A stretch of DNA of 33,016 nucleotides from Planctomycetota bacterium. GTDB taxonomy: Bacteria > Planctomycetota > Planctomycetia > Pirellulales > Pirellulaceae. Below, piece by piece: positions 7,297-14,502 of this stretch; position 1 is the stretch's first letter, and the number at the start of each line of letters is the position of its first letter. The stretch covers positions 1 to 33,016 of the forward strand of contig CAUJHS010000100.1 in assembly GCA_963204915.1 (NCBI GenBank), in the 5' to 3' direction. The position numbers and the translations under genes are program-made. The notes under the pieces are model-generated. The model was not told the origin of the DNA. It ran no database searches and saw only the letters and a list, made by a program, of their open reading frames with translations.

Positions 7297-8988
7297 TCAG
7301 TTGACGCGCTGAGCGACGATGCCCAGTTGATCTTCGTAAACCACCTTCCATTGCGCCGTGCGCCGCAGTTGCCGCACCATGGGCGCTTGCAAGTCTTTGT
7401 GGACGACGAGCGTATTCACGTGATACCGATCCAGGGTTTGCTCCCAGCCCGCCTGCCCGCGTGCCACTTGCAAGTAGTCGCGCCAGACACGGTTGGGGGC
7501 CAGGTGCAGGTTGGTGGTCATGAAGACGTCCATTCCCTGCGGGCCGTTGAGGGCGAGCCAGTCGCCCCACCATTGCGGCGTGAACACAAGACCCTCCGGC
7601 GGTTGCTCCTTGAGGAACTGGGTGATACTGTGCGGAGTTTGCTTGCTGTAAACTTGCTCTTTTGTGCGCGGTTTGCCGCCCAAGATCGGTTGGCTTAGCG
7701 GAGTAAGGGCGAAGGCCACCCACACAAGCAGACCGGCGATCAAGGTGGGGGCGAAGTTCGGTTTGCCGGCCACGGCCATCGGCTCGGAGGAAGCAGCTCG
7801 GCTCGCGGGAAACATTCGTCGCCATACGTCGCCCAGGTGCGGCGCCACAACCAGAGTGAACACCGGAGCGTACCAGCCGATCATGCGCACCGTGGGCGCC
7901 ATGGCGACGGCGAACACCAGCAGCAGCAACACATCGGCGGCGGTCATGCGGACGCGGCTATGCCGCAGCGCCGCCAGCAAGACGATGATCGAAAGGCCGA
8001 AGCCGATGCCTTCCAAGTCCATCAGCCGCAGCGGATACCACTCCAGCACGTCCCGCAGGTTGGGGTTCGAGCCAAACTTCGCGGTGTACAAGAGCAAATC
8101 GAGCCCGTAAGGATTGATCAGAGTTGCGAAAGTCGCGACCTCGGTTAAGACCACCAGGCGGCGGAACCAACGGTCCTGCAGCGGCGCCAACAGGCTGCGT
8201 TGTCGTAACGCGACGTCGATCCCTCGGCCCAAGGCGTGGCAAGCCAACGCGACCAGGCCGACCGCAAACGAGCCGTGCAAATTGGCCCAGGCGGCAAACA
8301 GCAGCGGCGTGGCGAGCCAGATCCAGCGCGGCATGGCGTCGCCCGAGAGATCCCGATCGCCGGAGCCCGGGGCAAGCCGCGACCGCCACGGCTCGACGTG
8401 CAGCAGAATGGTCATCAGCAAGGCGAAGGCGAGTCCGCCAAAAATCTCGGGGCGGATAATCGCATGGCGCGAAAACCCGATCACGAGGTTTAAGCTCATT
8501 GCGGCGAGCGCGACCCAAACGCCGCCGCTCAGTCGATAAAAGACGCGGGTGTAAAGGGCGTGTGCGGTCAGCACCGTCAGTGCGAAGACGACCGACATGC
8601 CAACCGGGCCGGCCCAGCGTTCGACCGCCGCAAACAGAACTTGCGCCAGCCAGGCGTTATCGATCACGCGCATGCCTGCGGCCAACGGCATGACGGGGTC
8701 TTCCACCGGCAAGGCGCGGTGGTCGAGAATCCACTGGCCGTAGTGAACATGCCCCCAGATGTCCGAATGAAACAGCGGAATGTAGCTGAGGTACATGAAG
8801 AAAGCGAGAAACCAGCCGCACACCGCCAACTGCCGCCAGGACAACGCCCAGCGTTCGCTCAAGACGGGTTGCAGCAGTTCCGGCCGCGATGCGGAAGCAG
8901 GTTCAGTGACAAGTGACACAGTGAGCTGCGGTTGAAAGGAGTCGGCCAGGAAGCCGGCGAAGGAGAAGCGGAATGCGGGTCGATGCAA
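7297..8988 (-). CDS. Polytopic membrane protein, GT-C glycosyltransferase-like
   Basis: The protein has up to 563 residues with about ten hydrophobic segments from residue ~52 to ~430, followed by a ~130-residue soluble C-terminal domain (PHSITQFLKEQPPEGLVFTP, QWWGDWLAL, NTLVVHKD). Just after the first membrane helix is HSDIWGHVHYGQWIL. An acidic residue in the first extracytoplasmic loop is the pattern of GT-C glycosyltransferases that use polyprenyl-phosphate sugars. The C-terminal domain resembles that of many planctomycete membrane proteins annotated only as hypothetical. The start is uncertain: the first ~45 residues are polar, and a GTG about 22 codons downstream is an alternative. It lies downstream of tadE/flp on the same strand, and a role in envelope or pilus glycosylation is inferred from this. 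Confidence 0.72.
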   Translation of the reverse strand: MHRPAFRFSFAGFLADSFQPQLTVSLVTEPASASRPELLQPVLSERWALSWRQLAVCGWFLAFFMYLSYIPLFHSDIWGHVHYGQWILDHRALPVEDPVMPLAAGMRVIDNAWLAQVLFAAVERWAGPVGMSVVFALTVLTAHALYTRVFYRLSGGVWVALAAMSLNLVIGFSRHAIIRPEIFGGLAFALLMTILLHVEPWRSRLAPGSGDRDLSGDAMPRWIWLATPLLFAAWANLHGSFAVGLVALACHALGRGIDVALRQRSLLAPLQDRWFRRLVVLTEVATFATLINPYGLDLLLYTAKFGSNPNLRDVLEWYPLRLMDLEGIGFGLSIIVLLAALRHSRVRMTAADVLLLLVFAVAMAPTVRMIGWYAPVFTLVVAPHLGDVWRRMFPASRAASSEPMAVAGKPNFAPTLIAGLLVWVAFALTPLSQPILGGKPRTKEQVYSKQTPHSITQFLKEQPPEGLVFTPQWWGDWLALNGPQGMDVFMTTNLHLAPNRVWRDYLQVARGQAGWEQTLDRYHVNTLVVHKDLQAPMVRQLRRTAQWKVVYEDQLGIVAQRVN

Positions 8989-9053
8989 AGTTGGCGGAGA
9001 CGCCCGGAACGTGCACGACGCTGCTTGCTCCGGCGAGGTCTCTCGCCGCCGGT

Positions 9054-9578
9054 TTACTCTTTGCCCGCCATGGCGCTGATGTGAAGCTGTTTGCCCATGG
9101 CGTCAAAGCCAAAGGACGGCAGTAGGTTTAACAGGGGCGCCTTGGCGAGACTGACGCACAGCGTAGCGCGTACATCTCGATCCAAGGGTGTCAGCATGGG
9201 AACGGCAGGCAAACTGCACGTCACGGCGGAGTCGCCGGCTTCTTGCACCGCGACGACGGCGCCAGTGGGATACTCCAGGGCGAAATGCACTCCAGAACCG
9301 GAGGCGGCAACGGCTGCAGCTGGTGTTACCGCCAGCCCGTGCACCGCCAACACGCGATTGACCGCGGCGACGCTGGCTTCGCGTGCGGCGATCGGGTTCG
9401 ACTCTCGGGCCGCGGCGCGGGCGCCTTCGTTCACCGCCTCGGCGGCCGTTTGATGAACCACCATGACGACCCCAAATTGAAAAATGGCGAACGAGGCGAT
9501 TAAGAGCACGGGAAATGCAAGCAGCATTTCTAACGTGCTGACGCCGCGACGAGTTCGGAGCGATTTGCGATAAAGCAT
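9054..9578 (-). CDS. TadE-like pilus assembly pseudopilin
   Basis: This 174-residue protein has a short basic leader (MLYRKSLRTRRG) followed by VSTLEMLLAFPVLLIASFA. This is the TadE prepilin-like signal, with processing predicted at the Gly before VSTLE and Glu at +5. The next block, QTAAEAVNEGARAAARES, matches the TadE family (xEGARxAA). The C-terminal half is beta-rich and Ser/Ala-rich, with two Cys (VTCSLP and ATLCVS), a feature shared with the second TadE-like protein at 10381. TadE pseudopilins act as minor components of Tad pili and are processed by the TadV peptidase. The gene follows the canonical flp gene by 10 bp, indicating an operon. Confidence 0.85.
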   Translation of the reverse strand: MLYRKSLRTRRGVSTLEMLLAFPVLLIASFAIFQFGVVMVVHQTAAEAVNEGARAAARESNPIAAREASVAAVNRVLAVHGLAVTPAAAVAASGSGVHFALEYPTGAVVAVQEAGDSAVTCSLPAVPMLTPLDRDVRATLCVSLAKAPLLNLLPSFGFDAMGKQLHISAMAGKE

Positions 9579-9588
9579 GATGGTTTCT

Positions 9589-9777
9589 TTACGAACCGCT
9601 AATGTTGGAGATCGCGTTGGTCAGATCGGCAAGTTCATTGAGTAAGGCGACGCGCACGGCAGCCAAACCCGCAATGACGCCGATGCCCACGAGCGTTAAC
9701 AGCAGCAGATACTCGACAAACACGGCGCCGTCGACTTGCTGCACAATGCGACGCCAAAGATTGAGAATGCGATTCAT
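9589..9777 (-). CDS. flp: Flp family type IVb pilin (canonical)
   Basis: This 62-residue protein begins MNRILNLWRRIVQQVDG, then AVFVEYLLLLTLVGIG, a hydrophobic helix, and ends NELADLTNAISNIS. Cleavage after Gly17 leaves Glu at +5 and Tyr at +6, exactly as in Flp/Fap pilins, and the size is that of a classical Flp. It is the only pilin in the window with this canonical Glu-Tyr. I placed the start at ATG 9777 because the basic leader begins there; the 91-codon upstream extension is not protein-like. It is the first gene of a minus-strand pair with tadE and is divergent from the tadE/tadG pair at 10381. Confidence 0.88.
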   Translation of the reverse strand: MNRILNLWRRIVQQVDGAVFVEYLLLLTLVGIGVIAGLAAVRVALLNELADLTNAISNISGS

Positions 9778-10380
9778 GAACGGTGGGTTCTCCCCAAGGA
9801 ACGTGGGTACAAGCGACACGGATGGCAAAGCACTAAGCAAAGGGCGGGCCACTTGACGCCCTGCGAAATTTCCCAAGCCGCCGAACGACGCCGCGCCGAC
9901 GTTCTTTAACGGTTCTAGGAATGGCGCGACCCAGTCAATCTCGCGGTAGGACGCGAAATGTGAACGCGACGCAACAAACCCATGCACCGTTCTGATGAAG
10001 ACGCGCGTGTTGATCGCAAACGCGGAATCCCTGTTTCCCCGCGACAACAATCGAGGCGATGACTGATGCCGCCGGGTAACACGTACTCAAACAAGAAAAC
10101 TTGATGGATCTTCGCGCGTTAACCGTAAGAAGCGATGTGCGGTTTCACGGCGTTGCATCACGCCAACGCGTTGTTGCCAAAACAATACACAGTGCGGCAG
10201 GCCGACATCGCGCAGGGCGAAAAAGTGGGGCGATCCAACCTAGGTTGGACGCGTTGTGGGCGTGCGACGTCGCATCTCTTGGAGAATCGCGGCGAACTGA
10301 TCGGGTTTCGCGATGTTTTGGCATAGAACCTGCCTAAGGTTGTGCGTCGCGACTTGCGCTTTCACAACCGAGCTTCTGGC
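9778..10380. other. Divergent intergenic region between two pseudopilin operons
   Basis: About 600 bp separate the start of flp (minus) from the second tadE-like gene (plus). Small open frames here overlap one another in different frames and have no recognisable features. The region contains a perfect 16-bp palindrome (10234-10249) and a GTTAAC-containing site near 10110. It presumably carries both promoters, but I could not assign them. Confidence 0.5.
10234..10249. promoter_or_regulatory. Perfect 16-bp palindrome, candidate operator
   Basis: The sequence tccaacctaggttgga reads the same on both strands with no spacer. It lies about 130 bp before the tadE-like gene at 10381, in the divergent region. 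A homodimeric regulator site is a reasonable guess; there is no direct evidence. Confidence 0.4.
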
Positions 10381-10887
10381 ATGCGAAACAAACGTCAACT
10401 TCTGTATCAACGGCGAAGCCGACGAGCCGGCGTCACACTTGAGCTCATTCTGGGGCTGCCGGTGCTCGTGATCGTGCTGCTGATCGTCGTTGAGCTGGGA
10501 CTGATCATGGGCAACTCAAAGCATGTGGCGGCCGCCAGCCGTGAAGGCGCGAAGCTTGCGGCAGAAGCCGCCACGTTGAATCCGGGCAACACGGCGGCGG
10601 TGACCGCGATGATTCGTGTCGCCATTGATCGCCGTCTTGCATCGGCGGGTTTAGGAAACGCCGCCACACGCGGCGTGACCTTGCGACATACCGTGGGAGG
10701 AGGCGGCAGTGCGACCAGCGGCTCCTGTCCTGACCCGGTAGTTCCGGTCTTGCCGAACGACGCAGTGCGTGTAACCGTTTGTGTTGAAATGACGCGACTG
10801 TCCCCCAATCTTCTTTCGATCTTCGGTTTTGATTTAACAGGCCGCGTCGTCCGTTCGACGACGACTTACGACTACGAACTGAATTAA
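10381..10887 (+). CDS. TadE-like pilus assembly pseudopilin
   Basis: This 168-residue protein has an Arg-rich leader (MRNKRQLLYQRRSRRAG), then VTLELILGLPVLVIVLLIVV and ASREGAKLAAEAA, the TadE signal (Glu at +4/+5 after the Gly) and REGAxxAA block. The C-terminal half has two Cys (GSCPDPV and VTVCVEM) and ends TTTYDYELN. It parallels the TadE-like protein at 9054-9578 (LNLLPSFGFD there, PNLLSIFGFD here), so the two are paralogues. I preferred ATG 10381 over the upstream GTG at 10342 because the basic leader starts there. The tadG-like gene begins 5 bp after its stop, so the two are co-transcribed. Confidence 0.85.
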   Translation: MRNKRQLLYQRRSRRAGVTLELILGLPVLVIVLLIVVELGLIMGNSKHVAAASREGAKLAAEAATLNPGNTAAVTAMIRVAIDRRLASAGLGNAATRGVTLRHTVGGGGSATSGSCPDPVVPVLPNDAVRVTVCVEMTRLSPNLLSIFGFDLTGRVVRSTTTYDYELN

Positions 10888-10892
10888 CGACT

Positions 10893-11540
10893 ATGAAACA
10901 ATACCCGGTCTGCCGCTTGCCGGTCCGCTCGACATGCCGTCGCGGCGTATCGACCTTATGGATCATTCTGACGCTTCCGGTCGTCCTGTGCCTGCTGGGC
11001 GTTATCGTCGAGGGGGGAAATGTCTGGCTCGCTCGACTGGAATTGAGCAACGCGGTCGAAGCCGCCGCATTGGCGGGGGTAGACACGTGGGGTGACGAAG
11101 CCCCTCCGAACAACCCGGCCGCACGCCATGCCGCTCGAAACCGGGCGGTTGAATTATTCGCTGCGAACACCATTCGAGGGCAAACGTTCGCGATGTCGCC
11201 CAATGGCACGATGGGCATGGGAATGGGTATGGGCGCAAGCAACAACGCCGTCTGCGGCGACGATCCCGCCGTGACCGGGAATATCGTCATGCTCGGCGAA
11301 ATCGGCGGGTTGGCGGGTCCCTCGCCTTATCCATTCGATGCGACCAAGGCGCTCTCGGCCATGGAATCGGCCACGACAGATCTCGGGGTTCGCGTGCAAG
11401 CCCGTGTTGCGGTCAACAGCCTTGCCGCAAATTGGTGCGGAGCGCCAATCGGGCCATTTTACGTCAAAGCACACGCCGTGGCCCGCTACGACAGCGATCG
11501 CCCAAAACTCATTCGCGACGGCGCGCTGATTTGCCCTTAG
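10893..11540 (+). CDS. Small TadG-like pilus assembly protein
   Basis: This 215-residue protein has a basic N-terminus (residues 1-18), then VSTLWIILTLPVVLCLLGVIVEGGN, a TadE/TadG-type hydrophobic segment, followed by LELSNAVEAAALAGVDTWG. The latter matches the Tad_N (TadG N-terminal) pattern LQxAxDAAALAGA. Classical TadG proteins are 400-600 residues long and carry a von Willebrand factor-like domain; this one is short and lacks it. An unusual Met-Gly run (MGMGMGMG, about residues 107-114) lies in the middle, and there are several Cys in the second half. It is coupled to the upstream tadE-like gene. A minor pseudopilin or periplasmic assembly role is inferred. Confidence 0.78.
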   Translation: MKQYPVCRLPVRSTCRRGVSTLWIILTLPVVLCLLGVIVEGGNVWLARLELSNAVEAAALAGVDTWGDEAPPNNPAARHAARNRAVELFAANTIRGQTFAMSPNGTMGMGMGMGASNNAVCGDDPAVTGNIVMLGEIGGLAGPSPYPFDATKALSAMESATTDLGVRVQARVAVNSLAANWCGAPIGPFYVKAHAVARYDSDRPKLIRDGALICP

Positions 11541-11580
11541 GTCGTCACCCAAGACGACGCTTGACATTTCCACATATCGC

Positions 11581-11627
11581 ACGAGCTTCCTGGTGAGCGT
11601 TTCGCCGGGAAGCTCGTTCTCTTTTTT
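11581..11627 (+). terminator. Rho-independent terminator after tadE/tadG
   Basis: A 15-bp stem with two G-U pairs (11581-11595 with 11603-11617) around a 7-nt agcgttt loop is followed by a T-rich tract ending in six T (11622-11627). It lies 40 bp after the stop codon. The same loop sequence occurs in the terminator at 16043-16078. Confidence 0.88.
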
Positions 11628-11707
11628 CGCTGTGCTTGCACGCTACCGTGCGGTTGAAGTAAATCAGGAGTCTGAATCTGGCAACGGAAGCCAATTGGAA
11701 ACAAATG

Positions 11708-11738
11708 CGGTTTACAGTTAGCGCTTGGCTGTAAACCG
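11708..11738. promoter_or_regulatory. Inverted repeat with AGCGCT/TGTAAAC motif upstream of pilin 1
   Basis: The arms cggtttacag (11708-11717) and ctgtaaaccg (11729-11738) are perfectly complementary and enclose 11 bp. Inside and overlapping the right arm is agcgct-N4-tgtaaac (11720-11736), a motif that recurs about 400 bp before the next two pilin genes and about 507 bp before the fourth. The spacing to ATG 12130 is 410 bp. It is a candidate operator or promoter element of the array. Confidence 0.5.
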
Positions 11739-11934
11739 TTTGTTACACGCGTCGCATCTTCGCGTGATGTTCGTCCCGCGGCGAATGTCAATCTTCGCGC
11801 TGAGAAAAAGAACGGTGTTGCCGCGTTATCTTGGGAAATTTAACGGACTTAGGAATTGCGCATTGCATCACGAAGTGCGCTAAACTTCCCGCTTGTGCAA
11901 AAAACTCTGGTTATATGAGTCCGTTGGCATTCGT

Positions 11935-12129
11935 CGTGCTAAAGGAGGAGGAGACAAAACGCTGCGCAGCGTTGCACGCCGCCGCCGAGGATGACGGCTT
12001 CGTGTGCGTCGTGCGGTCTTAAGTGCATCGACCAAGGGCGACATGTCGTCGCTCATGCTCTTTCGGCCGCCAGGTGGCAACGGAACCTTTGTGTAACACA
12101 CCCTGTTTTCTGAAAGGCAAAGAAAGCCC
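11935..12129 (+). promoter_or_regulatory. Conserved structured leader of pilin 1
   Basis: This ~195-nt stretch aligns with 12990-13182 and 14310-14502 from cgtgct to the start codon. It has three hairpins: a perfect palindrome at 11959-11972 (acgctgcgcagcgt); gccg/cggc closing an AGGATGA loop (11984-11998); and gggcgac/gtcgctc (12036-12054). The last two differ from the other leaders by paired changes that keep base pairing. It ends with the invariant gaaaggcaaagaaagccc before ATG. This is likely an untranslated leader RNA with a regulatory role; no known riboswitch class was recognised. Confidence 0.6.
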
Positions 12130-12465
12130 ATGCGTATGTTTCAACAACTGTGGAACGATGAACTCGGCGCCGTGGTTTCCGCGGAACTCGTACTCGTTTT
12201 GACCCTGCTTGTGTTGGGTATGATCGTTGGTTTGACCACGCTCCGCGATCAAATCGTGCAAGAATTGGGCGACGTCGCTCTGGCCATCGCTGCGGTCAAT
12301 CAGTCGTACTCGGTCTCGGGCATCACGGGCCACCACTCGTCGACGGCCGGCAGCATCTTCATCGACACCTTGGATGACTGCGACGGCGACGATCCGGCCG
12401 GCGGCGAAGCTGGCGAACCCGCTTGCATCGACGTGTGCCAAATCGCTCCGGTTGGCGAAGCCTAA
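12130..12465 (+). CDS. Flp-like (type IVb) pilin, array member 1
   Basis: This 111-residue protein starts MRMFQQLWNDELG, then AVVSAELVLVLTLLVLGMIV and GLTTLRDQIVQELGDVALAI. A type IVb leader of 13 residues ends in Gly, followed by the hydrophobic helix and the RDQ-VQELGD block shared by the whole family. Glu lies at +6 rather than +5 if cleavage follows Gly13. The distal part has GHHSSTAGSIFIDTLDDCDG, then an acidic/Gly-rich variable stretch and EPACIDVC, with three Cys in all. It is nearly twice the length of classical Flp. A conserved leader precedes it and a conserved 3' element follows. It is probably a pilin subunit exported by the Tad machine encoded at 16382-21704. Confidence 0.82.
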   Translation: MRMFQQLWNDELGAVVSAELVLVLTLLVLGMIVGLTTLRDQIVQELGDVALAIAAVNQSYSVSGITGHHSSTAGSIFIDTLDDCDGDDPAGGEAGEPACIDVCQIAPVGEA

Positions 12466-12537
12466 ACCCTTTGGTTTGCACTTCATGCGCCGAGAAAGCG
12501 TCTCGGTGGGTTTAAGTCCGTCCGAAATAAAAAAGTT

Positions 12538-12740
12538 GGATTGCCTTTCGCACGGGCGCTGGCGCGAGATGACGTAGCTGAACCGTCGTCTCGTCCAGGC
12601 TGACCGTCGTGTTAGGTTCCCGGGGGGCGGTGGCATTGCTTCCCGCGTCAACCGGCGAATCGAAACGGTTCAGGAGTCTTTCTGGCCGTTGCGACTCCGC
12701 CCGGCGGCGCGCGGAGCAGGCCACCGCCCCCACACTTTTT
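12538..12740 (+). ncRNA. Conserved structured 3' element after pilin 1, ending in a U-run
   Basis: This 203-nt segment aligns with 13578-13779 after the next pilin. Shared features in order are: ggattgcctttc; a stem agatgac/gtcgtct around a loop with GCTGAAC, flanked by ctgg/ccag; the invariant gtgttaggttccc; and a long-range 12-bp helix gggggcggtggc (12623-12634) with gccaccgccccc (12720-12731), followed by acac and five T. The inner parts differ between copies but pairing is kept. It could be a 3'-UTR with a large terminator or an independent small RNA; no known family was recognised. Confidence 0.5.
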
Positions 12741-12761
12741 CATGGCCTGCTGTCATTTCCA

Positions 12762-12799
12762 GTTAACAAAACTCCTTTGGGTAGCGCTACCGTGTTAAC
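12762..12799. promoter_or_regulatory. Operator-like motif upstream of pilin 2
   Basis: An inverted pair gttaaca (12762-12768) and tgttaac (12793-12799) encloses a perfect 12-bp palindrome, ggtagcgctacc (12780-12791). The right half forms agcgct-N4-tgttaac (12783-12799), matching the motifs at 11720, 14102 and 14900. It lies 400 bp before ATG 13183. Confidence 0.5.
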
Positions 12800-12989
12800 G
12801 CCAACTTACAGGGAAGCGCGGGCGAATTTTCTGGAGATGACGCTGATAAAAACAATAACGAATGTAACGATTGCGCCAAAAGCATGATGTTAGACGCAAG
12901 TGCATGTGAAACAAATACTTAAGTCAGAACTTAGACCAGGGGAAAATCTTTCAAAGAAATTATTCAAAGAGCAATATTTTGGCATCAGC

Positions 12990-13182
12990 CGTGCTTTAGG
13001 GAGAGGGGTCAAAACGCTGCAGCGTAGCGGGTCAAAGTCGAGGATCGACCACGGCTCGCACGGCGGGTGAAAGTGCATCGACCAAGAGCAACGTTCGTTG
13101 CTCATGCCTTTGACCTCGCCAAGTGGAAACGGAACCTGACAGTTCAACACACTCTTCTTCTCTCGAAAGGCAAAGAAAGCCC
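12990..13182 (+). promoter_or_regulatory. Conserved structured leader of pilin 2
   Basis: This leader is nearly identical to 14310-14502 and clearly related to 11935-12129. Hairpins are: acgctgcagcgt (13014-13025); gtcg/cgac closing an AGGAT loop (13037-13049); and gagcaac/gttgctc with a gttc loop (13086-13103). Against leader 1, the third stem shows an A-U for G-C exchange and an A-U for G-U exchange. The ATG-proximal cgaaaggcaaagaaagccc is invariant. Confidence 0.6.
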
Positions 13183-13450
13183 ATGCGTTTGTTTCAGCAA
13201 TTGTGGAATGATGACCTCGGCGCCGTGGTTTCTGCGGAACTCGTTCTGGTGATGACCCTGGTTGTGCTCGGCATGATCGTCGGCTTGACCACCCTCCGCG
13301 ATCAAATCGTGCAGGAATTGGGCGACGTCGCTTTGGCCGTTGCCGCGGCCAACCAGTCGTACTCGATCTCGGGTATTACCGGCCACCACTCATCGACCGC
13401 CGGCAGCATCTTCATCGACACCTTGGATGACTGCGACGGCGCCGATCCGG
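12990..13450 (+). repeat. Duplicated leader-plus-pilin segment (copy at 14310-14770)
   Basis: Bases 12990-13450 and 14310-14770 align at a constant offset of 1320 bp, with only scattered substitutions and no indels. This covers the whole leader and the first ~88 codons of the pilin, then breaks abruptly in the C-terminal tail. This is a recent tandem duplication or a tract kept alike by gene conversion. Confidence 0.8.
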
Positions 13451-13509
13451 CCGGCGCCGAACCCGCTTGCATCGATGTGTGCGCCGTCGCGCCGACTGCG
13501 GAAACCTAG
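13183..13509 (+). CDS. Flp-like (type IVb) pilin, array member 2
   Basis: This is a 108-residue protein. Residues 1-88 are identical to those of array member 3 (14503): leader MRLFQQLWNDDLG, helix from AVVSAELVLVMTLVVLG, and RDQIVQELGDVALAVAAANQ, followed by GHHSSTAGSIFIDTLDDCDG. The last 20 residues differ (ADPAGAEPACIDVCAVAPTAET). Glu is at +6 after Gly13. I chose ATG 13183 because leader and gene align with the other copies from this base; the 20-codon upstream extension translates the conserved leader RNA. Retained reading frame with synonymous differences at the DNA level indicates both copies are functional. Confidence 0.82.
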   Translation: MRLFQQLWNDDLGAVVSAELVLVMTLVVLGMIVGLTTLRDQIVQELGDVALAVAAANQSYSISGITGHHSSTAGSIFIDTLDDCDGADPAGAEPACIDVCAVAPTAET

Positions 13510-13577
13510 TCATTTTGGCTCGCCTTGCGCGAGTCTCGCCAAACCAGCCATGGTTTGAACATCATCAACTAGAAATC

Positions 13578-13779
13578 GGATTGCCTTTCCCACGGGCGCT
13601 GGAGCAAGACGACGTCGCTGAACAGTCGTCTCGTCCAGGCCGACCGTGGTGTTAGGTTCCCCGGGGGGGCGGTGACCTGCTTCCCGCATTGTACGGCCCG
13701 TCATGACGGCATCGGGTTTTCCGACCGTGGCGATGGCGTCGCACAACGCGGAAAACAGGTCACCGCCCCCACACTTTTT
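13578..13779 (+). ncRNA. Conserved structured 3' element after pilin 2, ending in a U-run
   Basis: This is a second copy of the element at 12538-12740. The stem agacgac/gtcgtct is followed by gtgttaggttcccc and a perfect 15-bp long-range helix (13665-13679 with 13756-13770), then acac and five T (13775-13779). Relative to copy 1 the helix changes from cggtgg/ccaccg to cggtga/tcaccg, a compensatory pair, while the sequence between the arms is largely different. The remaining bases from 13780 to about 14080 hold no supported gene. Confidence 0.5.
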
Positions 13780-14081
13780 GTTGCCCGGTGGTTAGGGTTA
13801 GAGCGATCATTGCGAAGATAGGACGCCTCCGAGTTGAACTCTGCGCTATCACGTGTAGTTCCTTCACATGGAGCGCAGGTGAATACGCAATTAAGCGCAC
13901 GATGAGCGGCATAGCGTGAACCACCGTTTTACTGTGAGCGGAATGGCGCTAGCCGCCGGTCGCTGCGGTGAGGACGTTCCATGAAAAACACCCGCGGCTA
14001 GGGCCTCGTTGCGCACGGCTGGACGACTGGCCAAACTTGCTGACACACGCCGGTAAAATGCCGCTTCGTTGTCACGGCTGA

Positions 14082-14118
14082 TTAACAAAACGCGGAAAGG
14101 GAGCGCTACCGTGTTAAC
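14082..14118. promoter_or_regulatory. Operator-like motif upstream of pilin 3
   Basis: The site ttaacaaaacg ... agcgct-N4-tgttaac (agcgct at 14102-14107, tgttaac at 14112-14118) aligns with 12763-12799. It lies 401 bp before ATG 14503, practically the same spacing as for pilin 2. Confidence 0.5.
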
Positions 14119-14309
14119 GGCCAATTACACCGTCCCGGGAAACGGTTTTCGGGTGGTAACGGCTGGATCGATGTTAACAAATACGACGATCATCGCGAGA
14201 GGAGATTTTTGTTTGTAACTTGTTATCGGTAAAAGACTTGCGAAAACAAGTCGCGAACAAAAGAATGTTTTCGAGAAATTCGAGAGATAACCGTGTTTTG
14301 GCGCGTGCC

Positions 14310-14502
14310 GTGCTTAAGGGAGAGGGGACAAACACGCTGCAGCGTAGCGGGTCAAAGTCGAGGATCGACCACGGCCTGCACGGCGAGTGAAAGTGCATCG
14401 ACCAAGAGCAACGTTCGTTGCTCATGCCTTTGACCTCGCCAAGTGGAAACGGGACCTGACAGTTCAACACACTCTTCTTCGCTCGAAAGGCAAAGAAAGC
14501 CC
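14310..14502 (+). promoter_or_regulatory. Conserved structured leader of pilin 3
   Basis: Same arrangement as leader 2: acgctgcagcgt at 14334-14345, the AGGAT hairpin at 14357-14369, and gagcaac/gttgctc at 14406-14423, ending in gaaaggcaaagaaagccc before ATG. Confidence 0.6.

Noticed and set aside
6656-7825. 389-codon minus-strand frame, Arg/Pro-rich
   Set aside because: It overlaps two convincing genes in another frame; its composition (Arg, Pro, His, Ala repeats) is typical of a shifted frame in GC-rich DNA.
10505-11290. 261-codon minus-strand frame
   Set aside because: It is antisense to the tadE-like and tadG-like genes, which have clear family motifs.
12019-12651. 210-codon minus-strand frame opposite pilin 1
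   Set aside because: It is antisense to a conserved pilin and its conserved leader; the equivalent frame is short opposite pilins 2-4.
11935-14502. Conserved pilin leaders as c-di-GMP-I (GEMM) riboswitches
   Set aside because: I compared them from memory with the GEMM core (GGGACGCAAAGCC-type and GGTAGCGGG-type blocks) and found no convincing ordered match; the hairpin order is different.
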